Positions 32,120-42,700 of a DNA stretch of 64,000 nt are shown here, one piece after another. The stretch is from positions 9,114,001-9,178,000 of the forward strand of contig CM030932.1 in the NCBI GenBank assembly GCA_018136815.1. Direction: 5' to 3'. The translations under genes were made by a program, and so were the position numbers. The stretch comes from Isochrysis galbana (Eukaryota; Haptophyta; Isochrysidales; Isochrysidaceae). The notes under the pieces are model-generated. The model ran no database searches. It was not told where the DNA came from and saw nothing but the letters and a program-made list of their open reading frames with translations. Numbering within the stretch: position 1 is the stretch's first letter; every line of letters starts with the position of its first letter.

Positions 32120-32941
32120 ATGTCGCTGGCTGCCGCCGTCGGCGCTCTCGTGCTGTCGGCCTCTTCTGCGTCGATGGCGGGCGCGGCGGTCAAGCGGCGC
32201 ATCCTGTGCCTTCACGGGAAGGGAGAATTCGGTGCGAGTTTCCTCACCACATTTGCCGAGCTCCGCCAAGCATGTGGCCCCGCCTTTGAGTGGGAAGCGA
32301 TGGACGCACCTCACGAGGTGAGTGGCGGCCGTGCATGGTGGCTACTCCCACCGGGTGAGCGCAGCTTCACGGCGGAGGCATACGAGGGCGATGAGTTGAG
32401 TCTGGAGGCTATTGATGCCAAGTGGCACCAGGGTTCATTCGACGGTGTGATGGGCTTCAGTCAGGTGCGCCTTGCGTGGACTGTGGGCGGGAGCACGGTT
32501 GACGTGAGACGGATCAGGCCCCTGCCCAACCCCGCCATAAGCACGGATGAGAGCCAGTGGAGCGAGCTGTGCACGCACCACCCTCCACTCATATAGGGCG
32601 CCATGCTGGCTGCAATCCTCGTCGCGCGCGCAGCCCTGGAGCCGGAAAATTCCAAGATAGCTCGTCCTCGGTTTGCTCTCATGTATGGTGCAGCATGGCC
32701 CAAGCCGTGGGGCTCACACCTCATGCGCGTGGAAGAAGTGGCGACGCCCGCGGCGACGAAGCCGGCCTCACTCCATATTCTTGGGCGGGCAGACAAGACC
32801 AATCCTCCCGAGCAGGGCGTAGAGGTGGCCAAGTATCTCGGTGGTGAAATCCAATGGCATGACGGCGGGCATTGCGTTGCGGCAGACGCCAATGATGCGG
32901 TTGCAAGCTTCCTTCAGCGGTGCGTACCATCGAGCGAGTGA
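32120..32941 (+). CDS. FSH1-family serine hydrolase
   Basis: Exons 32120-32464 and 32597-32941 (132-base GT-AG intron) give 229 residues. After a short hydrophobic leader (MSLAAAVGALVLSASSASMA) the domain starts with RRILCLHGKGEFGASFLTTF, the FSH1 opening. The nucleophile elbow GFSQ|GAMLAAIL spans the intron, with Ser as catalytic residue. HILGRADKTNPPEQGVEVA supplies the Asp and WHDGGHCVAAD the His. The middle has WWLLPPGERSFTAEAYEG, as in this family. FSH1 proteins are small alpha/beta-hydrolases acting on esters. The exact substrate is unknown. The leader could direct it to a membrane compartment or organelle. Confidence 0.9.
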
Positions 32942-33830
32942 TGGCGAAGTTGTCTTGCGGTACGGTCTATGTCGGCGAGGTCACTTTCGTGTTGCACTTC
33001 GCCGAGGGCGATGTTCTCACTTTTGGTGAAACCGGAAAGGACCCTCGACGAGAATTGGCCGAGTTGAGGTGTCCGGGTCGGTCAGAGCGCGCCCGATCTA
33101 GCCCCTTGCGCGTTAGTGTTGCCCTTCGAGAACGGTGAGGCTGTTGGTGGTGGAACCAGAAGGGAAAGTCGACGAGAAGCTATCGCAGAGACAGGACGTT
33201 CGAGTAAGTCAGAATACGGCGGAGGTGAGTGAAAGCACGACCCTTGACGCTAGGGTAGTCAAACACTCTACCTGGAGTGGGGGGCGGAAATATTTTTGGG
33301 TGCACTATTGTTATCATAGGCATCGAACGTGTGTGTGTTTTGGTTGGATTTTGTTCAAAACCTATTGATGATAGGCGTCAAAACGATCTTTGTTTCAGCG
33401 ATGGAGCGCTATCGAATCCAGAGCATCTCTATTCTCTATCTCTATACTCAAAGCGGATTCCATGCTCAATAATCAATGGTCAATGGTTCGCCGCTCGCTC
33501 GATTCAACACCGAGGCTTCGCATCGCTCGTCAATTCATTCGTCTCTTTCTTTGTTTGTTAGAGCGGTCAAACACTATTTGAACTTCCAAGGGCGTAAAAA
33601 TAAAAAAAGTCAGGATTTAGCCGAGGCCGAGGTAGCGCACCTTGGATTCCTCCCCCACAGCGGGCGGTGGAGTGGAGACGAGAAAAAAACTTTTAATATT
33701 CTCGCCTCACACGCGGCACTGGGTAACGCTACCGTAGCCACGCCCATTCCCCCTCCTCACCCTCATTTCCCGCCTTGCGGCAACTCCCCTCGTGCTCTAT
33801 CTATCTCCCGGATGGGACGTCAGGTATCAG
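32942..33830. other. Intergenic; F1-like fragment
   Basis: A truncated F1 start (GAGCGGTCAAACACTATTTG) lies at 33562. The AATATTCTCGCCTCACACGC element at 33689-33716 is the inverse of one at 10645. No gene. Confidence 0.45.
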
Positions 33831-33960
33831 GTCGTAAGGGCTCGCCGGCCTTATACCTGATGTCAGCCTGATATCAGCCTGATATCAGGTTCAATATCAG
33901 GTTAGTATTATAAGGGTATTGTAATGTTATAATGATTATAAGGTAGTGTACGCTTACGAC
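33831..33960 (+). repeat. Cluster of CCTGATATCAG palindromes
   Basis: TCAGGTATCAGG, TATACCTGATGTCAGC, CCTGATATCAGCCTGATATC and AATATCAGGTTAG lie within 70 bases, followed by AT-rich DNA up to the hAT coding end at 33976. Such clustered motifs could be subterminal transposase-binding sites. Confidence 0.55.
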
Positions 33961-33975
33961 ATATAACAACACATA

Positions 33976-34345
33976 TCACTCGTCATCGGGCTCCTCCACT
34001 ATCATCTCTAGGTCCCAAGGCAGCACGTGTGACTCCCAATCTTTCAGCAAATCCTCAAGCACAAGATTTGTGTGGCACCTCACAAGCCTCTCCACCGTGG
34101 ATGCACCCAGCCTATTGCGCTTCTTTGAGTGGATCCAGTCTTGCACAGACCACGACCGCTCACATCCCGAAGCAGAACACGAAAGCGCAAGCAAACGGCA
34201 AGCAGCCCACTGAAGATGAGGCCATGACGCTAAATAAATGTTCGCCCATTTGTACGAAGCCATCACTCGAGCGCGATTGGAGAATGCCACTTCATCATTA
34301 AGATCATGGAAGCCGAGCGGCAGCTCTCCCCTCCGGCGATAACGG
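33976..34345 (-). pseudogene. hAT transposase C-terminal dimerisation region
   Basis: Read leftwards, the frame gives ASYKWANIYLASWPHLQWAA, SASGCERSWSVQDWIHSKKR and NRLGASTVERLVRCHTNLVL, with stop at 33976. The Ser-x-x-CER(S/N)WS followed by IHxKxRNRL and a Leu/Val helix is the hallmark of the hAT dimerisation domain. The frame can be followed upstream to about 34345 (GFHDLNDEVAFSNR), then decays. The BED finger and RNase-H-like catalytic parts were not found, so this is a fragment. The palindrome cluster just 3' of it may be the element's terminus. Confidence 0.75.
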
Positions 34346-34979
34346 TCTTCCGACCTTGTTTAGGTAAAGGAGACGGGGCCCTCCGTCCACCGTTTCTCCC
34401 AACTAGCAACTAGGACCGTAGGAGAAGAGTCGAGAGACGGGAAGGTGTGAACGGATGTGGCTGTGAAACCCAACAGCAACAGCCCCACAGCCCAGAGAGC
34501 CACAGAAGGCCTTGAATTTGTAAATAGCTCATTGGGTGCGGGTGGAGGGGCAGTTACTACTCCGCCCTCAACGGGCCCACGCGGCAACGCTTGCAGGGAG
34601 GGAGGGCCCCCATGGGGGTCGGGGGAGGGGGGGGGTGGGAAGGGGAGAGAAAGAGTAACGGTAGAGAGGCCCCAGGAGAGGAGTAGCCTCGTCCCATCGA
34701 TCCATGAGATCCCAGTCCCTCTCGAATAACCTCCCCTCCTCAGCCTTTCAAAGAGCTTCTGCTGCTTCTCTCTCACTCTGGCTGGCGACTTCACCACCAA
34801 GACCCAGCTCGCTCCCCCATGACAATTCTGCTAGTGTGGTGGAAGAACCTTTGTACGACGAGTCCCTTTCTCCATCGCGTGGTCGGTTCTCGATCAACGG
34901 CGACCGCTGAGAGGAAGTGTACTGGAGTGTGACTCTCTCACGGTATCTTCAAGTGTCCTTTCGATAGGTGAATTCTTTC
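34346..34979. other. No supported gene
   Basis: A minus-strand frame at 34360-34800 (including SVALWAVGLLLLGFTATSVH) is open but partly driven by a G-rich tract at 34600-34650. A first exon with signal peptide for the surface-protein gene may lie here or just after, but none could be fixed. Confidence 0.35.
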
Positions 34980-34985
34980 TCTGAA

Positions 34986-35182
34986 GAGAGCAAGAGAGAG
35001 AGAAAGAGAGAGAGCAAGAAAGAGAGAGCGAGCGAGAGAGCGAGAGAGAGCGAGCGAGAGAGCGAGAGAGAGCGAGCGAGAGAGCGAGAGAGAGCGAGCG
35101 AGAGAGCGAGAGAGAGCGAGCGAGAGAGCGAGAGAGAGCGAGCGAGAGAGCGAGAGAGAGAGGGGGAGAGAGAGAGAGAGAG

Positions 35183-35255
<73 letters not shown>
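34986..35255 (+). repeat. Purine microsatellite
   Basis: About 160 bases of GAGCGAGCGAGAGAGCGAGA-type units are followed by about 90 bases of nearly pure (GA)n. It sits immediately upstream of the surface-protein gene. Confidence 0.9.
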
Positions 35256-35256
<1 letters not shown>

Positions 35257-35301
35257 GGGGTTGGGGTGGGTGGGTGGGGTAGGGAGGGGAGACAGGCGCC
35301 G

Positions 35302-38300
35302 ATGCGCCAGCTCTCCCCGCCCACCTGCGCGCAGACGCAATTCACGTTCGAGCGCATCCGCCTCAATGGAACCCTTGCTACCAGCTCCAACTTCTGCAAC
35401 ACCAGGGTCTTCAGCAGAAGCACCTTCAGCATGGCGGATGAGCAGGAGTGCCTCCGCTATTACATCGACCCGTTCGACAGCAGTGTGCAGGTTGATCCCG
35501 ACACCTACCAGGTCGACTGCTCGGGCGGCTGCGTGCCCTGCATCTATGGGCTCGTCCCGTGGGCAAAACCAGAGAATCCAAAGTATGGGTGCTATTCGGA
35601 CTCGTCCTCCGAGACCTACGGATGTGGCCCTTCGCCACCACTGTCCCCACCGTCGCCTCCGCTCCACCCAGTGCCGTGGCTTCCACCGCCGCAGCCAGCC
35701 AGCCCACCACCACCTTCCCCACCTTCACCCCCACCAGCGCCCCCGGGGGCGGAATGCCTGGCCACGGCGTTCACTGTGAACCGCGCACGCTTGAATGGCA
35801 CGCTGGGCACCAGCTACAATTTCTGCAACACTAGAGTGTACCAGAGCTCCACTTTCAAGGCGGTCGACGAGGAGGAGTGCCTCCGATACTACGTCGACCC
35901 GTTTGACAGCGACGTGCAGGTCAATGCGGAGACCTACCCGCTCGACTGCTCGGGCGGCTGCGTGCCCTGCATCTATGGGCTCGTCCCGTGGGCGAGCGTC
36001 CAGAACCCGACGTATGGATGCTACTCGGATTCGTCCTCCGAGACCTACGGATGTGGCCCTTCGCCACCACTATCCCCACCGTCGCCTCCGCTCCACCCGG
36101 TGCCGTGGCTTCCACCGCCGCAGCCAGCCAGCCCACCACCACCTTCCCCACCTTCACCCCCACCAGCGCCCCCGGGGGCGGAATGCCTGGCCACGGCGTT
36201 CACTGTGAACCGCGCACGCTTGAATGGCACGCTGGGCACCAGCTACAATTTCTGCAACACTAGAGTGTACCAGAGCTCCACTTTCAAGGCGGTCGACGAG
36301 GAGGAGTGCCTCCGATACTACGTCGACCCGTTCGACAGCAGTGTGCAGGTTGATCCCGACACCTACCAGGTCGACTGCTCGGGCGGCTGCGTGCCCTGCA
36401 TCTATGGGCTCGTCCCGTGGGCAAAACCAGAGAATCCAAAGTATGGGTGCTATTCGGACTCGTCCTCCGAGACCTACGGATGTGGCCCTTCGCCACCACT
36501 GTCCCCACCGTCGCCTCCGCTCCACCCAGTGCCGTGGCTTCCACCGCCGCAGCCAGCCAGCCCACCACCACCTTCCCCACCTTCACCCCCACCAGCGCCC
36601 CCGGGGGCGGAATGCCTGGCCACGGCGTTCACTGTGAACCGCGCACGCTTGAATGGCACGCTGGGCACCAGCTACAATTTCTGCAACACTAGAGTGTACC
36701 AGAGCTCCACTTTCAAGGCGGTCGACGAGGAGGAGTGCCTCCGATACTACGTCGACCCGTTTGACAGCGACGTGCAGGTCAATGCGGAGACCTACCCGCT
36801 CGACTGCTCGGGCGGCTGCGTGCCCTGCATCTATGGGCTCGTCCCGTGGGCGAGCGTCCAGAACCCGACGTATGGATGCTACTCGGATTCGTCCTCCGAG
36901 ACCTACGGATGCGATCCCTCACCACCTTTGCTCGTCCCGTCTCCGCCTCTCCTTCCGCCGCTTTTGCCACCATCTCCTCCGGCCACTCCATCTCCTCCGC
37001 CAAGTCCTCCGCCCAAGCCACCGCCGATGCCGCCACCACCGCCGCCGCCGTCTGCGCCGATCGTGGGTCCACATGCGCCCCCGCCCCCCGCATCGCCGTC
37101 TCCGTTTCCGCCGCCACCACCGCCCACCTCACCACCACCTCTCGCGCCGTCGCCCTCATTCCCGCCTCCCTCTTACCCCATGCCACCATCCCCACCGATG
37201 CCGCCGTCTCTGCCGCCCAAGGCTCCGCCTTCGCCATCGCCGTCCCTACCGCCGCCCGCCACCCCACCGCCGCCAGGATCTCCTCCATCCACCCCACCGC
37301 CGGACAGGCCGCCGCTGCCAATGCAGCCACCAAGCCCTCAGCCGCCGAGCCCACCGTCAGAGCCTCCTGCCCCTCCACCTCCTCTCGCGCCGCCACCGCT
37401 TCCCAATTCACCGACTCCCCCATCCACTCCGCCCTCGCCGCCGCCGCCCCTTTTGCCATCGCCCAACCCCCCACCTCCTTCAGCTCCGCCAGATCCGCCT
37501 GCGAATCCGCCGCCCCCGCCACCCCTTGCCCCTCCCTCCGCACCCCCTTCGCCCCCGATGCCGCCACTTTCGCCTGGCGAATTGCTTTGGGCGTATGTGA
37601 CATTCAAGGTGTCTAGCGACGCTGTGGCACGCCGACTCTCCTCTGGCCGTCGCCTCGCATTCGACGTTCCCTCGATCATGGACGCGACGCTGCAGCTCAT
37701 CCCCAATGCCACCAATGTGCTCGTCAACATTTCCACCCTAGCTTCAGGGCGGGAGCTGGCCGCCGTCTCCGTTGGGATCGACCGTGTGAGCGCTAGCCTC
37801 ACACCCGCCGCAACCGAAGCTGTGATCCGGTCGGCGAATTTTCTCCCCGACTTGGAGGCTCTTCTAGGCACAACCTTGCTGCTCGAATGCTGCAGCACGG
37901 AGGTCGTCGTCTTCCCAGCACCAGCGCCGCCGCCGGCACTCGAGCTTTCAAGCACCGACCTAGGATTCGCATCTTTTGGCCAGGACACCGGCGGCTCAGG
38001 CATCGCCGATGCGGCGCTGCTAGGGGGCATAATAGGCGGGTTGCTCGCGCTCTGCTTGATCATTTTTATCGTCGTTTGCCTCTACCGACGGGGGCGCCGG
38101 AAGGCCATGGCTGTTGGGGCGAGCGAGCCACCCCCTACCAGAATGGCGACTACGGAGGATGGTAAGGAGGCCGCTCCACCGGAAGTCACGCCGCAGCGCA
38201 CCCCTCCGCAGAGCACCCCGCCGAATTGCACCCCGCCGAATTGCGGCTCGTCGAATCGCGCCTCGTCAAATCGCGGCTCCTCGAACCGAATCGTGCCCGT

Positions 38301-38544
38301 GGAGGCACCGCCTGAAGTGGCCACTTTGCCAGCATACAATGCACCTGTGGCTTCTCTCTCAGCGGCACCAAGTCTTCCTCCCGTACCACAAGGGCTGCGA
38401 CTGCCGCCGATGAGCTCTCTGCCTCCCCAGCCGTACGCTGAATCATCCGCCGCGATGCCGCTCGGGATCACACAGCAACCCATCGGAAGCTTCAACAGAT
38501 TGCCACCTCTCGAAAGATCCGTCGGTGGCGGCCCATCTTCGTAG
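35302..38544 (+). CDS. Large Cys-rich, Pro-rich type I membrane protein
   Basis: Open frame from ATG 35302, 1080 residues. The true start may be in an upstream exon, because CTGCGCGCAG at 35334 is acceptor-like and no signal peptide is present. Four tandem units of 143 residues each contain FxxxRxRLNGTL, NFCNTRV, EECLRYY(V/I)DPFDS and CSGGCVPCIYGLVPW, with evenly spaced Cys, separated by (S/P)PP linkers. A Pro-rich stalk of about 200 residues follows (36910-37570), then a folded region (YVTFKVSSDAVARRLSSGRR to LLLECCSTEVV) and one membrane span (LLGGIIGGLLALCLIIFIVV) with the basic stop-transfer YRRGRRK. The tail has CTPPNCGSSNRASSNRGSSN repeats. The layout is that of an extracellular adhesion or matrix protein, pherophorin-like in general style only. 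Confidence 0.8.
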   Translation: MRQLSPPTCAQTQFTFERIRLNGTLATSSNFCNTRVFSRSTFSMADEQECLRYYIDPFDSSVQVDPDTYQVDCSGGCVPCIYGLVPWAKPENPKYGCYSDSSSETYGCGPSPPLSPPSPPLHPVPWLPPPQPASPPPPSPPSPPPAPPGAECLATAFTVNRARLNGTLGTSYNFCNTRVYQSSTFKAVDEEECLRYYVDPFDSDVQVNAETYPLDCSGGCVPCIYGLVPWASVQNPTYGCYSDSSSETYGCGPSPPLSPPSPPLHPVPWLPPPQPASPPPPSPPSPPPAPPGAECLATAFTVNRARLNGTLGTSYNFCNTRVYQSSTFKAVDEEECLRYYVDPFDSSVQVDPDTYQVDCSGGCVPCIYGLVPWAKPENPKYGCYSDSSSETYGCGPSPPLSPPSPPLHPVPWLPPPQPASPPPPSPPSPPPAPPGAECLATAFTVNRARLNGTLGTSYNFCNTRVYQSSTFKAVDEEECLRYYVDPFDSDVQVNAETYPLDCSGGCVPCIYGLVPWASVQNPTYGCYSDSSSETYGCDPSPPLLVPSPPLLPPLLPPSPPATPSPPPSPPPKPPPMPPPPPPPSAPIVGPHAPPPPASPSPFPPPPPPTSPPPLAPSPSFPPPSYPMPPSPPMPPSLPPKAPPSPSPSLPPPATPPPPGSPPSTPPPDRPPLPMQPPSPQPPSPPSEPPAPPPPLAPPPLPNSPTPPSTPPSPPPPLLPSPNPPPPSAPPDPPANPPPPPPLAPPSAPPSPPMPPLSPGELLWAYVTFKVSSDAVARRLSSGRRLAFDVPSIMDATLQLIPNATNVLVNISTLASGRELAAVSVGIDRVSASLTPAATEAVIRSANFLPDLEALLGTTLLLECCSTEVVVFPAPAPPPALELSSTDLGFASFGQDTGGSGIADAALLGGIIGGLLALCLIIFIVVCLYRRGRRKAMAVGASEPPPTRMATTEDGKEAAPPEVTPQRTPPQSTPPNCTPPNCGSSNRASSNRGSSNRIVPVEAPPEVATLPAYNAPVASLSAAPSLPPVPQGLRLPPMSSLPPQPYAESSAAMPLGITQQPIGSFNRLPPLERSVGGGPSS
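35336..36912 (+). repeat. 429-base tandem repeats in ABAB order
   Basis: Four nearly identical units with a 429-base period, for example the ATGGGCTCGTCCCGTGGGC site at 35547, 35976, 36405 and 36834. Units 1 and 3 share VQVDPDTYQVDC and AKPENPKYGCY; units 2 and 4 share VQVNAETYPLDC and ASVQNPTYGCY. The dimer of 858 bases therefore duplicated recently. Unit 1 differs at its N-terminal edge from the rest. Confidence 0.9.
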
Positions 38545-39069
38545 CGCTATTTGGTCATACCACCCTCTTAGCGGTTATCGCTAGTGCGGCATCACGGGCC
38601 GTGGGAAGCCCGGCCGCACCTGTATTTCCGAGCGATAAACAGAGCCAATGGCTGGCCGTCCCACAAAATCATCATAACTTCGTGGAAAATTGCTTTCATC
38701 ACTAGAACATCTATTCGTATCACAAGGGGGTGGGCGCATCGAACATATTGAAGTCTCGAAGAGTCTTCTCAAAACTAAGTTTATACTTGGTTGACCCATG
38801 GGGGGGCACGAACCCCCCCCCTGAGCTGTGCTCCCAGGCCCCTGCAGGCCACCTGGGGACCTGAAGAGGGGCCGCAGGCGCGCGCCATGGGCCCTCGCCG
38901 CAGGGAAGAGAGGAGGAAAAGGGAAGAGGGAGGGGAGGGGGGAGCGGCAGCTCCCCCCTCCGGCAGAAACGTGTCTTCTCGCCCCGTTTGGGTAAGAGAA
39001 GACGGGGGCGCCAGAGCCTGGAGGGAAGGGCCGCGGCTCGCCGTCAAGCGGCCATCACGCCCCGCTTCC
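38545..39069. other. Surface-protein 3' flank with F3 repeat and element debris
   Basis: An F3 hairpin repeat lies at 38776-38822. The rest is GC- and purine-rich sequence, largely the downstream part of the retropepsin-bearing remnant. No gene. Confidence 0.4.
38776..38822 (+). repeat. Hairpin-tipped repeat F3, copy A
   Basis: ACTAAGTTTATACTTGGTTG, CCCATGGGGGGG, then CACGAACCCCCCCC. The G and C runs can form a hairpin. The same order is at 52648-52700, a diverged form at 62087-62142, and an interrupted one at 25787. Confidence 0.7.
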
Positions 39070-39290
39070 GGCGACAGTTCGATACAAGCGGCGTATGCTT
39101 CCAGGAAATCATTTCCCAGGAGAAGCATAGGCGCGCCTTCGACAACGAGGAAACGGTGTCGGAATTCGACACCGGAGAGAGAGAAGACCAACGTGGCATA
39201 GCCGCGGGTACGGAGGGGGTTACCATCCGGTCCGACAACGGCAGGTCGGTATAGAACACGCTGTCAGACAAGAAGTCAAAAAACACACGA
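39070..39290 (-). pseudogene. Retroviral-type aspartic protease remnant (LTR-element origin)
   Basis: On the minus strand one frame reads VVGPDGNPLRTRGYATLVFS, LSGVEFRHRFLVVEGAPMLL and LGNDFLEAYAACIELSP. This is the back half of a retropepsin (flap-proximal strand, then hydrophobic-Leu-Gly-x-Asp-Phe-Leu), as in protease domains of LTR retrotransposons. An upstream stop and the absence of the Asp-Thr/Ser-Gly active site in frame show decay. No reverse transcriptase was found nearby. Confidence 0.55.
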
Positions 39291-39783
39291 GTGACGAGTG
39301 ACCAAGGATAGCACCCCGGGCGCGGGAGGCGTAACGCCCGGGATTACATACCACCATGAGGGAAGCCATAGGGCTGTGGGCCCTCACAACGCGGCGCGTA
39401 CAGATGCGCCGCGAACCAAAAAAGCCACAAAAGGCCCGTCTCACCCCCCTCCCAACGCTAGGCCCAATGTAGTGCACATGGGCCGACCCCCCGAAACCGA
39501 AGAACAAGGAATGAGGGGGGGAGGGGGAAGGAGGGGAAGGATGAGGCAAGGGCGATGGACTCGTGAGCCCAGGAAAGGGTGTACTTAAACTAGCATAGCG
39601 GGCTTTTTCAAGAATTTTTTTAAAACCATCAGCATCACCGCATTTCACACTGTGATGAGACTCTTTCGGTATGCCTTGTCCGGGGAAATCCACACTTAGC
39701 AGGTGCCTCTTAGGTGCCCGGTGAGCGCAAATGACGGGTGCTGGTACGTGCGCCCAAGGGAGCACATGTGCTCAACAGAAGTC
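39291..39783. other. No gene; repeat F2 copy 3 at 39483-39590
   Basis: CGACCCCCCGAAACCGAAGA and AACAAGGAATGAGGGGGG, then AAGGGCGATGGACTC, match the F2 order. A small inverted repeat, CGGGCGCGGGAGGCGTAACGCCCG, lies near 39318. Otherwise nothing. Confidence 0.55.
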
Positions 39784-42700
39784 TCAATTCTTGCTCGTCT
39801 CCAAAAAGCGTGTGTATCGGCTCTCAAGTGCTTCGAAGGAATCCAAAGGTAGGACTTGTGAGGCACAAACCACGCCTAGAGCGGCCTCAAGGTCGTCCAA
39901 CGTGACTTCAGAGATCGCGTGATCTTGGTTCAAGCCGATGTCAAACGCATCGAGGTTATTTTTCGAGGAAGTTGATGGGCTTTTCAGCACAACCGCAGCT
40001 TGGACGCCTGGATCCTCAGCGCGTCGCATCACAGCTTGACCTTCCTCATGCTCTCCATCGCTTGAGGGATCGTCACTGTCGGAAGAGCTCCATGAGTTGT
40101 GGCTGTTGCCATTCAAGGCGTGCCGTGCCCGACGCATGTTTCGTGCTAGCATACCTGCAGCGGCTTCTCGGCAAAGCGCGGCAAGTGCAGCTCCCGAAAA
40201 GCGTTCTGTATTTGCTGCAAGCTCAGATAAATCCACGTCTGGCGCTAGACGGAGACGTGCACAGTGCACCTGCCACGAGCACGTGCTTGTCGGTAGGAGT
40301 GAGACACAATCTGATAGAGACGCATAATGGAGCGCGCTGGAGAGGGACGACCACCCCTAAACATACATGAATGTCCGGGCAGGCATACCTTCAAAATTTC
40401 TCGCCGGTCTTCGAGAGTCGGCGGGGGCACTAAGAGTAGTTCATCGAGTCTTCCTGGTCGGAGAAGGGCGGCATCAATAGCCTCCGGCTGAGAGGTGCAC
40501 GCCAACAAGACGACGCCTGCGCGACCACCGAGGCCGTCGAGCTCGTTCAATAGGGCAGAGAGGGCGCGCCGCGCCACTTGCGAACCGCCGACCGATCCAT
40601 CGTCGCCGCCGCGCCTTGCCCCAAGGGCGTCGATTTCGTCAATGATCACGATGGAAGGGGCACTCTCCCGCGCCTATCCAACGAGAAGATTAGGTCACCA
40701 AAGGAGCACGGATTTTGCGGGGGCAAAGCCGCGAGACCAGACGCTGTGAGGTGTCTATGCCGCAGCCTCGCACCTGACGAAAGAGCTCTCGGATCGATTC
40801 CTCTGTGTCTCCAACGTATTCGCCGAACAAGGCCGGGCCTTTGGCACGGAAGACAGCGCAACCCGAGGCAGAGGCAGCAGCTTGTGCCAACAATGTCTTG
40901 CCATTTCCTGTTGATCCGAACAGCAATACCCCACCAGGCGGCCGGATCCCGAGAGCCTGGCGGGGCGGGGCGGGGGGGGTGGGGGTCAATTGAGAGGCAA
41001 CATCACACTTTGCGAGTGGTGGGTCTTTACCACCAAATGAAGGATCGGCATATCCACGATCGTCCGCGCGCACTCGTGAAAGGCGAAAAAACATCGAAGT
41101 TGTTTAGGCGATTTTGTAGCATCGAAGTGGGACAAGGCGGCCACACCTCATAGTCCTTGGCGCGTTCTATTGGCCAGGTGAGGAGTCGACGCAACTTCTG
41201 CCTGAGCACTTTGTATCCACCAACCAAGGCATCGGTCGGCATCGCCGCAACACCGCCACCAAAGTCCGTACAACTTGTGGATGCCGACCCTGTCTCCACA
41301 CCGGCATTGACATGCGTTAAGGCGCGAGCAAAGTCTTCCCATGACGGCAAAAGATGTTCGACCAGAGACACGCTACCGCCGAGATTAATAGGTGTGGCAG
41401 AGGGCCTCAATCGCGGTGGACTGTCTGGAGATTTTGGCACGGGAGATTGTTCAACACGTAGGTTCGTCGATTGAGATGTGACCTCTAAAGGATGAGATTT
41501 GTCGTCACCCGTCAAGGGCACTCCAATGGGTTGTTGCCTCGACCAAATACGCGACGCAGAGTAGAGCCTCGCGATCGTCACAAGCCTCTCCAGCTGTTGG
41601 GGCCCTAGCCCACTGGTCTTGGGCACTAGAATCGCCAACAATGAATCGATGTGCGAAACGTCCCGCTGGAATACATCCTCCACCTCAACACATCCGACGC
41701 CTTTGTCGCGTATACTCATCCTCTTGAGGAGACCATCTAGTGAGGCTTCGGTGTCGTCTGAACCACTGACTTCTTCCCGGCCCAGACTAAGCGTCTCGAG
41801 TGGTAGCGGGCTGCCTCTCCCCACACCTAGCATGGAACGCAGTATCTGCTCCCTTTGCGCAGCCCCGGGCGGTCCTAAGAAAACAGTATACTGGAAGGCC
41901 CCATGGGAGAGCAAAACTCGCGGCAGCTTCCGCGCATCGCGCACTGCGGCCAAGCACAGCAATGGCGATCGCTCAATCTCCCGCAGCCGATCCACCAGGC
42001 GCCTCGCAGCCCTCTCAACGGATTCATCGGCGGGAGAACCTATCAGCGACGGGTCACTCACACATAATGCCTCGAGATGATCTAGGAGCAGAATGTGAAA
42101 TGAATTGTAGGCATCGGTCAAGCCTGGCTCACGTGAGGAATCCTGGGCTGCCCCGGAGACAGGAGAGGCCCGACGAGGCACCCCGGCAATATAGTCTGGA
42201 TTCTGTGCCTCATCAACTGCCTCCGCGCCTGAGCCTTCTTGCTGCACGTCGGCACAATTCCCATCAACCATATGTGAAAACCCACAGGACGACCCTTTTT
42301 CACTTGTTGTGACGTCAACAGAAACAAATGACGATGTTGGAGGAGGTTTGTGTGTCACACATGAAGTAGCCGCCGGAGTAGGTAGCAGGGGCGCGAATGC
42401 CTGATGCAAGGCCTTCTCAAGCGCCTTGGCATCGCCAACCAATTCAAGGCAGGAGAGATTGATGATTCTTGCTCCGCGCCCTTTGGCATGCTCACAAATA
42501 GAATGCAAAAGTGCGCCCTTACCCACACCCGCTGGGCCTGTCAGAAGTACATGCCCGGCCTCAGAGGCGATAGACGTCATGTCCAGATCCTGCGGCTCGC
42601 CCGACCATTCTGAATGCGAAAGCCTGTTGTACACCGTTGTCCTCTTGTCCACTTGTTGACTTGAGGGGTGAGGGGGCAAACGGGGCTCCACATGCACCCA

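Noticed and set aside
35266..35301. GTG start for the surface protein
   Set aside because: The sequence is microsatellite-derived. The first ATG is 35302, and a spliced upstream exon is more likely than a GTG start.
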